A DNA stretch of 64,000 bases from Chitinophagales bacterium (GCA_013298665.1 JAAFIK010000002.1:124001-188000); one strand, 5' to 3'. Positions 28,744 through 39,214 are shown, counted from the first letter of the stretch. Notes: a model not told the origin generated them from the letters alone. Translations and numbers: made by a program.

Positions 28744-28771
28744 CACCCCCTGTTCAGGCAGGGGGTGTTTT
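28744..28771 (+). terminator. Terminator of the SusCD operon
   Basis: CACCCCCTG / CAGGGGGTG stem (28744-28752, 28759-28767), 6-nt loop, T4. A TATCTTCG box for the next gene begins 20 nt later. Confidence 0.85.
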
Positions 28772-28790
28772 ATAACCCGGCATTCCTGCT

Positions 28791-28798
28791 TATCTTCG
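28791..28798 (+). promoter_or_regulatory. -7 box of the AraC-type regulator
   Basis: TATCTTCG with a T-rich GTTTT 19 nt upstream, overlapping the T-run of the preceding terminator. It ends 15 nt before the GTG start. Confidence 0.4.
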
Positions 28799-28813
28799 GC
28801 TTAAAGCAGTACA

Positions 28814-29743
28814 GTGAAAAAAAAGCAACCACAGCAAATACCGGTGTACCGGTTAGACAGGGATTATCTTTTCATTCACAAAGAAGGTACAACAGAAAGC
28901 GATTTCGGACTCGACAATACACCGGAACTTATTGAAAACGGCTTTGGTCTGTATTCGTCAGCCAAAGTAAAAGAACGGATAGGTCCCCTGAAATCAGAAT
29001 TTTTCCGCATTGCCCTCTGTCGCCGGGGCTTTGTACAGGTCGATTGCGGTCTTGAAACCTTTCAGCACCAGCGCAATACGATCCACTTCAACTTTCCTTC
29101 ACAACTGTTTTCGCTGTACAATAAAAGCGATGATATGTTTGCCTATTATATGATATTCGCAGAGCGCTTTGCAGAAAGTCTGCTACCCCTCAAAACCATG
29201 CAGCAACAGTATCCCTTCCTTAATCATGGGGGAGTCCCTTTTTTCCAGCTCACCGATAATGAAGCGCAGGAAATAGAAGACCTCATTTTCCGGATCGACA
29301 ACGAAATCAAACAGCGGCTTCCGGGTATGGGGCAAAGCATACTCCTCTATATCAACCTCATCCTGATTGCGGCCAACAGGAGTTATGAACGCCAGCAACT
29401 GGCGGGGAAAGTAGCGCCCCAAAGCGATAATACATTGGTAACCCGTTACAAAAAACTGGTGGGCCAACACTTCATCACCAAAAGACATGTTGCTGATTAT
29501 GCGGCTTTACTGGCCGTAACACCCAATCACCTGAGCAGGATCATCAGGGAAGAAACAGGTAAGACAGCCAGTAGTTTTATTGAGGAGATGCTGTTGATGG
29601 AAGCCCGTGCATTACTGCGTCATACAACACTGTCAATTGCTGAAATCGCCTATCAGTTAGATTTCTCCGATCCTTCTTATTTTAATAAGTTTTTCAAGAA
29701 AGGAACCCTCCTTACACCCCTGCGCTATCGCAATGAACGCTGA
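28814..29743 (+). CDS. AraC family transcriptional regulator
   Basis: A 309-residue regulator. The N-terminal about 190 residues form a cupin-like sensor domain (ALCRRGFVQVDCGLETF). The C-terminal about 100 residues are the double helix-turn-helix of the AraC family (VADYAALLAVTPNHLSRIIREETGKTASSFI and LSIAEIAYQLDFSDPSYFNKFFKK). The start is a GTG at 28814; no earlier or nearby ATG fits. It follows the SusCD operon behind its own promoter, so it may regulate that operon, but neighbours on the other side are also candidates. Ligand unknown. Confidence 0.9.
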   Translation: MKKKQPQQIPVYRLDRDYLFIHKEGTTESDFGLDNTPELIENGFGLYSSAKVKERIGPLKSEFFRIALCRRGFVQVDCGLETFQHQRNTIHFNFPSQLFSLYNKSDDMFAYYMIFAERFAESLLPLKTMQQQYPFLNHGGVPFFQLTDNEAQEIEDLIFRIDNEIKQRLPGMGQSILLYINLILIAANRSYERQQLAGKVAPQSDNTLVTRYKKLVGQHFITKRHVADYAALLAVTPNHLSRIIREETGKTASSFIEEMLLMEARALLRHTTLSIAEIAYQLDFSDPSYFNKFFKKGTLLTPLRYRNER

Positions 29744-29951
29744 AGCCGTTGGGTTCGGCAACTTATCGGGATACTACACCTGTATATATTGCCTCGTGTT
29801 GTGTGCAATCAAAATCCAGGTGTGCTGATGTGCCATAGTCTGCGCTTTTCCCGCCAACCAATAACCACCAGCCGCCAGCCAGTAACCAACGCAGGAATTG
29901 TACAGGCAACAGCAATAGTTTGCAGGTATATTCATCAGTAATAACAATTGT

Positions 29952-31631
29952 ATGCTTAGAATGATTGGCAGTCTGCTGTTTTTTTTAGTGGTACTGACCA
30001 CCCGGGCGCAAAATGTTGGTATCGGCAATACCAACCCGCAAACAGCCTTAGACATTACCGGCGATATCGCCACCCGCATGGCCAGTATGTCGCTGGTCAA
30101 CGGGGTTAACAACGATGTTACCACCGTCACCGACCGGCGGGCCGTGTATCGCGTTGTACTCCCAACAGCAGCCTTTTCCATCACCGGTATTGATGGCGGG
30201 GTTGACGGACGTATCCTTACGCTCATTAATACCACGGCCTATGAAATGACCCTGGTTAATGAGTCTGCACTTTCGACAGATGTTAACCGGATCCTCACCA
30301 GCAATGCCGAAGATGTGGTGATTGGCGCCAAAGGTGCGGTAACCCTGCAGTACAGCCCGTCAGAGCAACGCTGGTTTGTCACCGGAAAATCATCCGTACA
30401 GGCAACGGCCATCAGCGGCGGCTGGGGTTTATCCGGTAATAGTGGTAATACCACGGCCAACTTTATTGGCAATACGGATAATGTACCCCTCATCATCAAA
30501 ACGAACAACACCCGTATGGCGGAGTTTGACGGCGCAAAGAATAATGTTTTTATGGGCGTCAATAGTGGTATTAACGCTGATGCTGCGGCAACAGGAACGA
30601 TCTCTATTGGCCAGGCTGCGGGATACGGGGCTAATGGAACGGGTAATATTTACCTGGGCTATGCCGCAGGTTATTTTCATAGAAACGGGAGTAACAATAT
30701 CCTGATCGGCAACAATAACGACCTGTTGGGGAGTACTGCGGATAATTTTTCCAACTCTGTTGCCATTGGTGATAACGTATATGTGTACCAGAGTAACCGC
30801 ATCAAGATAGGTAATACCAATCATAATACAGGTATCGGATTGTTGTTCAACCAATCGCCCGACCATACCCTGGTTGTAGGTAAAAGAAGACAGAGCGGAC
30901 CGGATATCAATGCCGGGGCCCTTGCCATACTGGGATCGGCCTACACCTCACATTTCAATTATTCCAATACGGAAGATACTTATATCAGGGGAGGCAAATT
31001 GCTGAGCCGGGTGTACGTTAACGAACAGAATGGTGGTGATGTTATCCTGGGTTCGCCAACCACCAGCCAGATCGGTATCGGTACCAGCAGCCCGGACGTG
31101 AGTGCAAGAGCCACCATACAAACTGCTGCGGATTACAGCAGTGCACTGGTGTTGCGTAATCCTTCTGCTACCATCGAATTTAAAGCCTACCTGGGTGGTC
31201 CCAACAATGGCAATACGGTATCACTCGGTACAACGGGTAATAGTCCCATTGCGATCTATACCAATTCAGCCAACCGGATATTTATCAATGAGTTTGGCAG
31301 TGTGGGTGTAGGAACCGATAACCCCGGCATATACAAGCTGGCGGTAAATGGCAGCATCAGGGCAAAAGAACTGCGTATCAATACGGGCTGGGCAGACTAT
31401 GTTTTTGAGAAAGGATACCAACTGAAACCATTGCGCGAAGTAGAACAATTCATCAATACGCACAACCACCTGCCCGGGATACCACCAGCGGCCCTCCTGC
31501 AGAAGGAGGGTGTGGATGTAAGCGATATGCAGACAAAAATGATGGCGAAAATTGAAGAACTCACCCTGTACATGATTGCTGCCCAAAAAAAGATTGAAGC
31601 GTTGGAAGCGGCCTTAAAAAAGAAACAATGA
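29952..31631 (+). CDS. Surface protein with tail-fibre-like repeats
   Basis: A 559-residue exported protein with a signal peptide (ending near TRAQ) and NVGIGNTNPQTALDITG, the start shared by many Bacteroidota fibre-like surface proteins. The middle has short beta repeats of the ISIGQAAGYGANGTGNIYLGYAAG type, as in trimeric phage-tail-fibre and adhesin stalks. The C-terminus has WADYVFEKGYQLKPLREVEQ and HLPGIPPAALLQKEGV, then a coiled coil (IEELTLYMIAAQKKIEALEAALKK) resembling an S74-like chaperone end without a visible cleavage signature. Probably a trimeric fibre on the cell surface. It starts a run of plus-strand genes to 39080. Confidence 0.75.
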   Translation: MLRMIGSLLFFLVVLTTRAQNVGIGNTNPQTALDITGDIATRMASMSLVNGVNNDVTTVTDRRAVYRVVLPTAAFSITGIDGGVDGRILTLINTTAYEMTLVNESALSTDVNRILTSNAEDVVIGAKGAVTLQYSPSEQRWFVTGKSSVQATAISGGWGLSGNSGNTTANFIGNTDNVPLIIKTNNTRMAEFDGAKNNVFMGVNSGINADAAATGTISIGQAAGYGANGTGNIYLGYAAGYFHRNGSNNILIGNNNDLLGSTADNFSNSVAIGDNVYVYQSNRIKIGNTNHNTGIGLLFNQSPDHTLVVGKRRQSGPDINAGALAILGSAYTSHFNYSNTEDTYIRGGKLLSRVYVNEQNGGDVILGSPTTSQIGIGTSSPDVSARATIQTAADYSSALVLRNPSATIEFKAYLGGPNNGNTVSLGTTGNSPIAIYTNSANRIFINEFGSVGVGTDNPGIYKLAVNGSIRAKELRINTGWADYVFEKGYQLKPLREVEQFINTHNHLPGIPPAALLQKEGVDVSDMQTKMMAKIEELTLYMIAAQKKIEALEAALKKKQ

Positions 31632-31647
31632 TCACTCACATCAAATA

Positions 31648-32061
31648 ATGGCAATGAAAAAAATAATCTGGTTACTGCTCGTACTCATCACTGCTGAAGC
31701 TGCTGTTGCGCAAAGCCCCATTGGCAAATGGAAGCGCCTCAGTTATACCTCGGTATACGAGGGCAAAAAAATAGATACACATGCAGCATTACTGCAGATA
31801 AGGCCCTGTGCCGCAAATATTGTATATGAAATCAACGCAGATGGCACCTGGCGCCTGAACGCTGCAAACAGTGGCTGCGATGAGCGCTATGTAAAGATGC
31901 AGGAAAAATTGTACAGTAAAACCCAATGGAAACTGGAGGGCAAGACCTTCACGGTTTCGGCCACAAACTTTGCTGTGGGTGTATCGCACACCATCAGTTT
32001 TTCGGGCAACAGGATGACCTTTACCAATGCCGATGAAACCATTGTGTACCAGCGACTTTGA
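31648..32061 (+). CDS. Lipocalin-like exported protein
   Basis: A 137-residue protein with a signal peptide (ending VAQ) and a GKWKRLSYT start followed by a strand pattern ending MTFTNADETIVYQRL, as in lipocalin-like domains of Bacteroidota. Two cysteine pairs (C33-type region and C near 70) could form disulfides. Function unknown; such proteins may bind a small hydrophobic ligand. The second ATG at 31654 gives the more usual MKK start; both lie 16-22 bp after the fibre gene, so co-transcription is likely. Confidence 0.65.
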   Translation: MAMKKIIWLLLVLITAEAAVAQSPIGKWKRLSYTSVYEGKKIDTHAALLQIRPCAANIVYEINADGTWRLNAANSGCDERYVKMQEKLYSKTQWKLEGKTFTVSATNFAVGVSHTISFSGNRMTFTNADETIVYQRL

Positions 32062-32133
32062 TTTTTTGTGCCGCAGGGCATGGTGAAACAGGATACCGTT
32101 CCTGCAATATGCCCACTTAAAAAGATTCCAGGA

Positions 32134-35100
32134 ATGAATAAGTATATTATCCTTACAAGTATTATCCTGCTGATGGCAGTCAAAAGCATTGCCCAGGAAC
32201 TACCCGATCGTATACAGCGAAAGATCAGCGGCCTGAAGCGGCTGGACGATATTATGCGCGTGGTGGATGCATTTTACCGGGAAGAAGCGGCAAAAGAAAA
32301 AGCGGAAGGCGGCAGAGGAGAAGAAAAGGAGGAGTTTGAAAGCGGTCATTTCCTGTGGCAACGCTGGGCATACTTTAACAAAACAAGGCTTAAAGACAAT
32401 GGTGAGCTGGAAGATATTGCTGCAAAAACCATTGAGGCCTGGAATGTTGTCAACAGTAAATACGGCGATGCGGCACATAGGGATATTGCCGGCGTACAGA
32501 GCAGCAGTAATGCGGCCTGGAACTTTATCGGCCCCTTTGCCAACAGCTACCAGAATGGGTTTTACCGGGGGCTCTCCAAAACCGACAGGATTGTTTTTCA
32601 TGCTACCGATCCCAATACTTTTTTTGTATGCGCCCATAATGGCGGATTGTGGCGTACACAAAACGGGGGCGCATCCTGGGTTAACCTTACCCGCTATTTC
32701 CCCATACAATCAATATCCGGCGTGGCAGTAGATCCCGGTAATGCGCAACGGATATTTGTACTCACCGGCGATGGCAATGGCGGTGGTGCCATTAGCCAAA
32801 ACTCCTGTGGTATATGGTTCACCACAAATGGCGGTAACACCTGGACGCAGACCAGTTTTAACCGGAGCAGACAAACCCGTATTTTTAATGGGTTTAAACT
32901 GGTGATGCTGCCCGGCAATGTCAATACCTTGTTTGCGGCTACCCAATCGGGCTTGTACCGGAGTACAGACGGTGGTAACAACTGGAACCGGGTGCTGACC
33001 GGGGTGGCACTTACCGATGGCACCAGTCCGGTTTATGATATCGAATTTGACCCCTCCAGTCCATCAACGGTATATGTATCGGGTTTTGGCCGCTTTTACC
33101 GCTCGCTGGATGGAGGTGCTACTTTTCCGGCAGACGAACGCACCAATATCCCCGGTGCCAACCGGATAGAAATCGGGGTGTCGCCCAACAACAACAACTA
33201 TGTTTATCTCATGTGTGCGCCATTTACCGGTGCAGTAACCACCGGTAACCCACCCGTAACCACGTTTGTCGGCACCAGCAACTTTTCCGGTCTGTACCGC
33301 TCTCCTTCAAAGGGCAGCCAGAACAGTTTTACCGCAAGGGCTACCTCACCCAACGTCCTGTCACAAAACAGCAACGGTATTGTAACCGCCAATGATGGCG
33401 ACCAGTCTAATTATGACCTGGCCATTGCCGCAAGCCCGGTAAATGCAGAAACTGTAGTGGTTGCAGGAAAAATCGTGTGGCGCAGTACCGATGGGGGTAC
33501 TACTTTAACCAACCTTACCACTTTTGCCGAGCCCAATACCAATCCCGTTGCGCCTGCCAATTATATCCACCCCGATATCCACGACCTTGCTTACAATCCG
33601 CTCAACAATAACCTTTACTGCTGTAATGATGGCGGTGTATATGTGAGTACCAACGGCGGCAACAGTTGGGCTGATATTACCAACGGTATCAGTACCACCA
33701 CTTTCTACCATATGTCTGCTGCTGCGTATGATGTCAATAAAATCATGGGGGGAACGCAGGACAATGGTATGAAGTATAAAAAAAATGCGGGCGAATTTCT
33801 GCACGTCAACGGGGGCGATGGCTTTGATTGCGCATTTGGCAACTCTGCAAACTCGCCCATTTATGCCACCAATAATAATGGGGTGGTCAAGTACAATAAT
33901 AATGGCGACCAGTTGAGTGTTACCACCCCGGCGAATACCACCAATCTCTTTCCCGTTATTACCGTAAACCCTGCAGATGATGACATTGTGTACCTGGCCA
34001 GCAGCAGCTCGGGTGTGTTTAAATCAACCAACGGCGGCTCCTCCTGGACACAGATACTGAATCTTGCCATTCAGCAAAGTATCTGCAACTGTCCCAGTAA
34101 TTCCAACAGGATATATGTAGCCGGTACCACCGGCATTTACCGTACAGATAATGCGGGGGCTGCTTTCACGGGTAACCTTGCTGCCAATCCCGGCTTTGCG
34201 GGTTCGGGACAGATCGCCGATGTAAATGTTTGTCCTGCCAACAGCAACTATGTATATGTGGCTATTGGCGGCTATACCGCGGGTGCCAAGGTAATGACGA
34301 GTAATGATGCGGGTGCCACATGGATCAATATCAGCGGCACACTGCCCGCCGAAGTAAAGGTAAGCTGCCTCGCTGTTGACAATGGCAACAATGTATATAT
34401 CGGTACCGATATGGGCGTGTACTACCATGGTGTTACCGATGCCGACTGGACACCTTATTTTAATGAATTGCCACGCTGCCCGGTAACAGACCTGTTCATC
34501 AACCAGGCTGCCGGCAAAATAAGGGCATCCACCTATGGTGCCGGTATCTGGGAGGCTGACCTGTATTCGGCCTGCGATTTCAGTTATGCTATTACCGGCG
34601 ACAATAATGGTGAAGTATTTGGCAACCGGTTCTACCAGGCATCCGATAATATCTCGGCCTATGTAACCATTAAAGGTACCGACAGCACACTGGTAACCGC
34701 AAGGGCTGGAAGGGAGATCATATTGGGTAATGGCTTCAGTGTGGCGGAAAGGAGCCGGTTCAACGGCTTACTCGGTCCCTGCCAGTCTGGCTTGCCGCCA
34801 CAACGTACGGCCGCTGCCGAACTGCCTGTTTTTGTAAACAGCGTGGACAAAGGCAACAGCCGGGAGCTGTACCCCTATGGCACGCTATCGGTTGTAAACG
34901 GTATAGCTGGCGGGCAAAAATGTATCGTTACAGCGCACCAGACCGGCGCATACAAAATAGTGGTGACCAATGCTGCCGACAGCAAAGCCTATCAGGAAAC
35001 AACCATTATGGCAGAGCGCGGCAGCAGGAATGAAACCGTAATCGGTATTGATAAATTGCAGACAGGACAGTATTTCGTTAAACTGATTTTTGATAACAAG

Positions 35101-35166
35101 CTGGTCCATTACCAGGAATTATTTATAAAGCAGCAGACGCTGGCTAAGGGCAGACAGAAAATATAA
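32134..35166 (+). CDS. BNR/sortilin-type beta-propeller surface protein with T9SS-like tail
   Basis: A 1010-residue exported protein. The signal peptide is MNKYIILTSIILLMAVKSIA. A charged helical stretch follows, then a long propeller with at least eight Asp-box-like motifs of the STDGGNNW / TNGGSSW type, seen in sialidases and VPS10/sortilin propellers. Near 810-880 a beta-stack domain contains GREIILGNGFSV, which I associate with the 3-coathanger stack of T9SS proteins. The end (LSVVNGIAGGQKCIV to YQELFIK) resembles a sorting domain. No catalytic residues are clear, so binding is more likely than hydrolysis. The frame is open to a GTG at 32068, but the ATG gives the signal peptide. Confidence 0.8.
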   Translation: MNKYIILTSIILLMAVKSIAQELPDRIQRKISGLKRLDDIMRVVDAFYREEAAKEKAEGGRGEEKEEFESGHFLWQRWAYFNKTRLKDNGELEDIAAKTIEAWNVVNSKYGDAAHRDIAGVQSSSNAAWNFIGPFANSYQNGFYRGLSKTDRIVFHATDPNTFFVCAHNGGLWRTQNGGASWVNLTRYFPIQSISGVAVDPGNAQRIFVLTGDGNGGGAISQNSCGIWFTTNGGNTWTQTSFNRSRQTRIFNGFKLVMLPGNVNTLFAATQSGLYRSTDGGNNWNRVLTGVALTDGTSPVYDIEFDPSSPSTVYVSGFGRFYRSLDGGATFPADERTNIPGANRIEIGVSPNNNNYVYLMCAPFTGAVTTGNPPVTTFVGTSNFSGLYRSPSKGSQNSFTARATSPNVLSQNSNGIVTANDGDQSNYDLAIAASPVNAETVVVAGKIVWRSTDGGTTLTNLTTFAEPNTNPVAPANYIHPDIHDLAYNPLNNNLYCCNDGGVYVSTNGGNSWADITNGISTTTFYHMSAAAYDVNKIMGGTQDNGMKYKKNAGEFLHVNGGDGFDCAFGNSANSPIYATNNNGVVKYNNNGDQLSVTTPANTTNLFPVITVNPADDDIVYLASSSSGVFKSTNGGSSWTQILNLAIQQSICNCPSNSNRIYVAGTTGIYRTDNAGAAFTGNLAANPGFAGSGQIADVNVCPANSNYVYVAIGGYTAGAKVMTSNDAGATWINISGTLPAEVKVSCLAVDNGNNVYIGTDMGVYYHGVTDADWTPYFNELPRCPVTDLFINQAAGKIRASTYGAGIWEADLYSACDFSYAITGDNNGEVFGNRFYQASDNISAYVTIKGTDSTLVTARAGREIILGNGFSVAERSRFNGLLGPCQSGLPPQRTAAAELPVFVNSVDKGNSRELYPYGTLSVVNGIAGGQKCIVTAHQTGAYKIVVTNAADSKAYQETTIMAERGSRNETVIGIDKLQTGQYFVKLIFDNKLVHYQELFIKQQTLAKGRQKI

Positions 35167-35232
35167 GCAAGCGGGGTAAAGAAAGCTATGTAAATATTTG
35201 CGATATTACACGTCTTGTTTACAGATCATCAC

Positions 35233-38200
35233 ATGCAGCGCATCATACAAATATTACTGTTCTTGCTACCTGCTGTCTGCGTTGCACAACCGTTTAAGTT
35301 TACCGCCTATACCACCAATGAGGGACTGAGTAATAATACCGTTACGGTTATGGCAAAAGCACGGGAAGGGTTTTTATGGATAGGTACCCGAAACGGACTT
35401 AACCGCTTTGATGGTAACGCATTTGATGTGTTCATCAATAACCCCGGCGACAGCAGCAGTATTGCCGGGAACGATATCCAGCAAATTTATACCGATCGTG
35501 CAAACAGGCTTTGGGTCACCACAACGAGTGGACTCAGCCTGTTCAGCCACACTACACAAAAATTCAGCAACTACGCACCTGATACGCAGGCTATGCCCAA
35601 GGTCGGGAACTTTTTTCCGGCACTGCAGGAGGATACCCATGGCAATATATGGGTGGGCTCCGACTATGACCTGCTGGTTTTTGATCCGGTAACCAAAAAA
35701 TTCAGCAGCAGCGGATGGGCTGCATTTGCCGGTACGGTAAGACCCGCCAATGGCAACCATACCAGGGTTGTGGTATTGTCGCTCGCAGAAAAAGGAACAG
35801 ATGAACTTTGGGTGCTTACCACTTATGGCCTGTACAGTGTCAACACCAGTACCCGGAAATTCAGTCATTATCCCTGCCCCTTCCCCGGCATAACGGATTT
35901 TTTTGGCAGCGCAATCAGCTATGCAGACAGCAATAAAGATTTATGGATCGGCACATTCAATCACGGACTTTTGCGGTTTAACGCCACCGGAAATACCTGG
36001 AAAAACTACCTGTTCCCTCCTGATATCCGGAAGAAAGCAATGTTTGATATTGCTTATGGCATTAAACCCTATTACGGAGATACCCTTATTTTTTGTGCCA
36101 ACAACTGCCTGGTGTTGTTTGATAAGCGCCGGGAAACTTTTGTGCAAACAATCGACACCGCCACAAACAACAATTTCCCAGTAGCCAATTACTATAATAT
36201 CCTGAAGGATGAAAACAGGTTCTGGCTGATTTCCGGTAAAGGGTTTGTGCAGATGACGACAGAAAAACCATTGTTTACCTATCACCAGGTTGATGCTCCC
36301 GGAGGGGTGTACAGGCTCGGCATTTCTTCCCGCCGCAACGCACTGCTTATCGGAGAATTTTACAAAAAGCTATTCTATTACAACCCGGTTGCAGGAGCCG
36401 CGATACCCATTACTGCGGCAGGACAAATACTTGCGGAAGGCGTTCGTGCCTATACAGAAACCGCAGATACTACGGCGTACCTGAGTACAGGTGATAAGCT
36501 GTACCGGGTTAACCCTCTAACCGCAAAGGCCACAAGTCTGCCACTGCCAGAAAAAGTTTTTGCCGATAATGGTTATGGTATACGCAATGCTGTACAGGAT
36601 CGTGATGGCGATATCTGGATACGGATGAACCAGCAGGGTATTGTGCACTACCAACCCGGAACCGGCCGCATGGTATTCGCGGGTTTTATTTCCCCGGCAC
36701 AAAACAAGGAATACAATGCATTGTATTGCGACAAAGCGAGCAATACCCTTTTTGTATCGGTTAAAAATGAAGGTCTCTATATTTATGACATAGATAAGCA
36801 TACCGTACAGCATTTCCAGCTCAACATCATACCCTCACATAAAGGGGCTACCTTCAGCAATATTACCGGCGATCACAATGGAAACATTTACCTCGCAGAC
36901 ATCAACAACGGTTTTTTTGTGTATGCCACCCACCGGAAAACATTTACCCGGTACACGGTTTACGACGGGCTTGCAACCAATAACTGTTACTGGCTTTCGG
37001 TAGATAGCGCTGGTTATGTATGGATGGCAACGGAGTCGGGCATCAGCCGGTTTGATCCCGTTACCCAAAAGATCACCAACTATGGTACAGCGGAGGGCCA
37101 CCCGGGGTATGCTGATTTTATTGCCGCTGATCCTGTGGGAAACGTCTATCAACCCTGGCAAAAAGGCTATTATACCTGGAACAGTAATGATTTTTTGAAA
37201 CCCGAACCAACCGGTAAAATCTACATACGCCACAGCCGCCTGGACAACCGCGATATACCTGTTGATACCCAATACAATTTTACCGCCACACAAAACAACA
37301 TCAGCTTCCAGTTTGGCTATCTTCAACTACTCCACAAAGGCACCGTAAATTTTGAGTACCGCTTAAATAATGGCGGCTGGATGGAGACGGGCAGCCAGGG
37401 TCTGGTGGCTTTTTCCAACCTTTCGCCCAACAATTATCGCCTTAGCGTAAGAGTAAAAAAATACCCGGAGCAGGAATGCACAATATATTTTGTCATTCAT
37501 TGGCCATTTTATAAAACCGGCTGGTTTTTGCTGCTCATGGGGTTATTGATCCTGCTGACAGCATTTATTATTTTCAGGAACAGGGTGGCCGTTGTAAAAA
37601 GACAGTCGGCAATGAAACAAAAAATAGCTGAAACAGAAATGATGGCATTACGCGCCCAGATGAATCCACACTTTATTTTCAACTGTATCAGCAGCATTGA
37701 TAATTTTATACTGGCCAATGATAAAGAGAACGCCTCTGCCTGGCTGAATACTTTTGCAAAACTCATCCGCAGTATATTAGACAACAGCAGACAAACGGAG
37801 ATCCCATTCTGGAAAGACTGGGAAAGCCTGCGGCTGTATACCGAACTGGAGCAGTTGAGGGCCAATCATGCTTTTAGCTGTACTATGGAGGCTGACCCGG
37901 CATTGCTCAACGGGCATTACCGTATTCCGCCGCTGATCATACAGCCATACGTTGAAAATGCCATTCACCATGGGCTCAAACACCGTCCAGGCGGTGATGG
38001 CCGGTTACGTATTACAGCCAGCCTGGTACAACAGCAATTGGTTTTTGTTATTGAAGACAATGGTGTTGGCCGCAAAAAAGCGGCTGCTTTAAAAGATATT
38101 AATACCATCAGCCATAACAGCTATGGTATGCAACTGAGCAGCGAACGGATACAACTGTTTAATGCAGCACCCGGTAATGTAACCATTACCGATCTTGCCG

Positions 38201-38253
38201 GTGCCGATGGCCATGCGACCGGCACAAGGGTGGAAGTAGCTTTGTCGGTATAA
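35233..38253 (+). CDS. Propeller-type LytS-like sensor histidine kinase
   Basis: A 1006-residue membrane sensor kinase. A signal peptide (1-19) is followed by two periplasmic seven-bladed regulator propellers with repeats of the type EGFLWIGTRNGLNRFDG and GYVWMATESGISRFDP, then a Y_Y_Y-like domain (about 680-760), one TM segment (FLLLMGLLILLTAFIIF) and a cytoplasmic LytS-type kinase: QMNPHFIFN carries the phosphorylated His, YVENAIHHGLKH the N box and EDNGVGRKKA the G box. It probably senses a periplasmic ligand, as hybrid systems do for glycans, but lacks a fused receiver. The regulator is 68 bp downstream. A TTG six codons earlier is less likely. Confidence 0.92.
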   Translation: MQRIIQILLFLLPAVCVAQPFKFTAYTTNEGLSNNTVTVMAKAREGFLWIGTRNGLNRFDGNAFDVFINNPGDSSSIAGNDIQQIYTDRANRLWVTTTSGLSLFSHTTQKFSNYAPDTQAMPKVGNFFPALQEDTHGNIWVGSDYDLLVFDPVTKKFSSSGWAAFAGTVRPANGNHTRVVVLSLAEKGTDELWVLTTYGLYSVNTSTRKFSHYPCPFPGITDFFGSAISYADSNKDLWIGTFNHGLLRFNATGNTWKNYLFPPDIRKKAMFDIAYGIKPYYGDTLIFCANNCLVLFDKRRETFVQTIDTATNNNFPVANYYNILKDENRFWLISGKGFVQMTTEKPLFTYHQVDAPGGVYRLGISSRRNALLIGEFYKKLFYYNPVAGAAIPITAAGQILAEGVRAYTETADTTAYLSTGDKLYRVNPLTAKATSLPLPEKVFADNGYGIRNAVQDRDGDIWIRMNQQGIVHYQPGTGRMVFAGFISPAQNKEYNALYCDKASNTLFVSVKNEGLYIYDIDKHTVQHFQLNIIPSHKGATFSNITGDHNGNIYLADINNGFFVYATHRKTFTRYTVYDGLATNNCYWLSVDSAGYVWMATESGISRFDPVTQKITNYGTAEGHPGYADFIAADPVGNVYQPWQKGYYTWNSNDFLKPEPTGKIYIRHSRLDNRDIPVDTQYNFTATQNNISFQFGYLQLLHKGTVNFEYRLNNGGWMETGSQGLVAFSNLSPNNYRLSVRVKKYPEQECTIYFVIHWPFYKTGWFLLLMGLLILLTAFIIFRNRVAVVKRQSAMKQKIAETEMMALRAQMNPHFIFNCISSIDNFILANDKENASAWLNTFAKLIRSILDNSRQTEIPFWKDWESLRLYTELEQLRANHAFSCTMEADPALLNGHYRIPPLIIQPYVENAIHHGLKHRPGGDGRLRITASLVQQQLVFVIEDNGVGRKKAAALKDINTISHNSYGMQLSSERIQLFNAAPGNVTITDLAGADGHATGTRVEVALSV

Positions 38254-38321
38254 AACAGCCGGCTTCATTATTCCTGTATCCGTATTTCCGGAAAAGGGAT
38301 TATCAAAAAAGATTAACAGCT

Positions 38322-39080
38322 ATGATAAAAGCAGTATTGATTGATGATGAAAAAAACAGCCGGGAGTCGCTGGGTAAGAAATTGCAGATGCACTGCCCCG
38401 AGGTAATGGTGGTGGCAGAATGTGCAAATGGACAGGAGGGACTGGCAGCCATCAACCTGCACCAGCCCGACGCTGTTTTTCTGGATATTGAAATGCCCCA
38501 CATGAATGGCTTTACGATGCTCCGGCAATTGCCTGAAAAGAACTTCGGACTTATTTTTACCACCGCGTATAACCAGTATGCCATCAACGCAATAAGGCAT
38601 AGCGCGATCGACTACCTGGTAAAGCCGGTGGATGCCCATGAACTGGTCAATGCTGTTGCAAGACTGACAGACCAGAAAAGGAAGATGGTACAACAGGCCC
38701 AACTCGAAATCCTTGACCAGTTGCTGACAAAGCAGCAGCACCCCGGCAATATTGCCGTAGCCACCAGTGTGGGACTGGAAATCATTGCGATAGAAAAGAT
38801 ACTATACCTCGAAGCCACCAGCAACTACACCTATATCCATACTATTGCAGAAAAGCCCCTGCTGGCATCAAAGACGTTAAAAGAATTTGAAGACATCCTG
38901 CCAGCCAATTTGTTTTTCCGCATCCACAATGCCTCCCTGGTGAACATTACTGCCATTAAGAAATACAATAAAGGCGAAGGCGGACAGGTGGTGCTGACCG
39001 ATGGTACGATACTTGACGTGGCCCGCCGCCGGAAAGATGAGTTACTGCAATTACTATTGGCGGCAAGCCGTAAGGTATAG
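38322..39080 (+). CDS. LytTR family response regulator (pair 1)
   Basis: A 252-residue response regulator. The receiver domain (1-120) has the acidic pocket IDDEKNS and the phospho-acceptor Asp in VFLDIEMPHMNG, plus Lys in YLVKPVD. The C-terminal LytTR DNA-binding domain (about 145-248) has ILYLEATSNYTYIHT and FFRIHNASLVNITAIKKYNKGEGGQVVLTDG. It pairs with the propeller kinase 68 bp upstream. LytTR proteins bind paired short direct repeats; likely targets are the neighbouring surface-protein genes, but this is inference. Confidence 0.93.
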   Translation: MIKAVLIDDEKNSRESLGKKLQMHCPEVMVVAECANGQEGLAAINLHQPDAVFLDIEMPHMNGFTMLRQLPEKNFGLIFTTAYNQYAINAIRHSAIDYLVKPVDAHELVNAVARLTDQKRKMVQQAQLEILDQLLTKQQHPGNIAVATSVGLEIIAIEKILYLEATSNYTYIHTIAEKPLLASKTLKEFEDILPANLFFRIHNASLVNITAIKKYNKGEGGQVVLTDGTILDVARRRKDELLQLLLAASRKV

Positions 39081-39185
39081 CCCAACCCCGCGGGCAACCC
39101 GGAAGAAATATCGTCCTTACACTTGTAAAACGATAGCCACAGGGCATACCGGTTTAAAGTTTATTCAAATATTTTGTTTTTGAGG

Positions 39186-39214
39186 TTGATGAATATCCCG
39201 TTGGTTTATCTTCG
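39186..39214 (+). promoter_or_regulatory. Promoter of DUF1569 copy 2
   Basis: TTG at 39186-39188, 18-nt spacer, TATCTTCG at 39207-39214. Confidence 0.45.
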
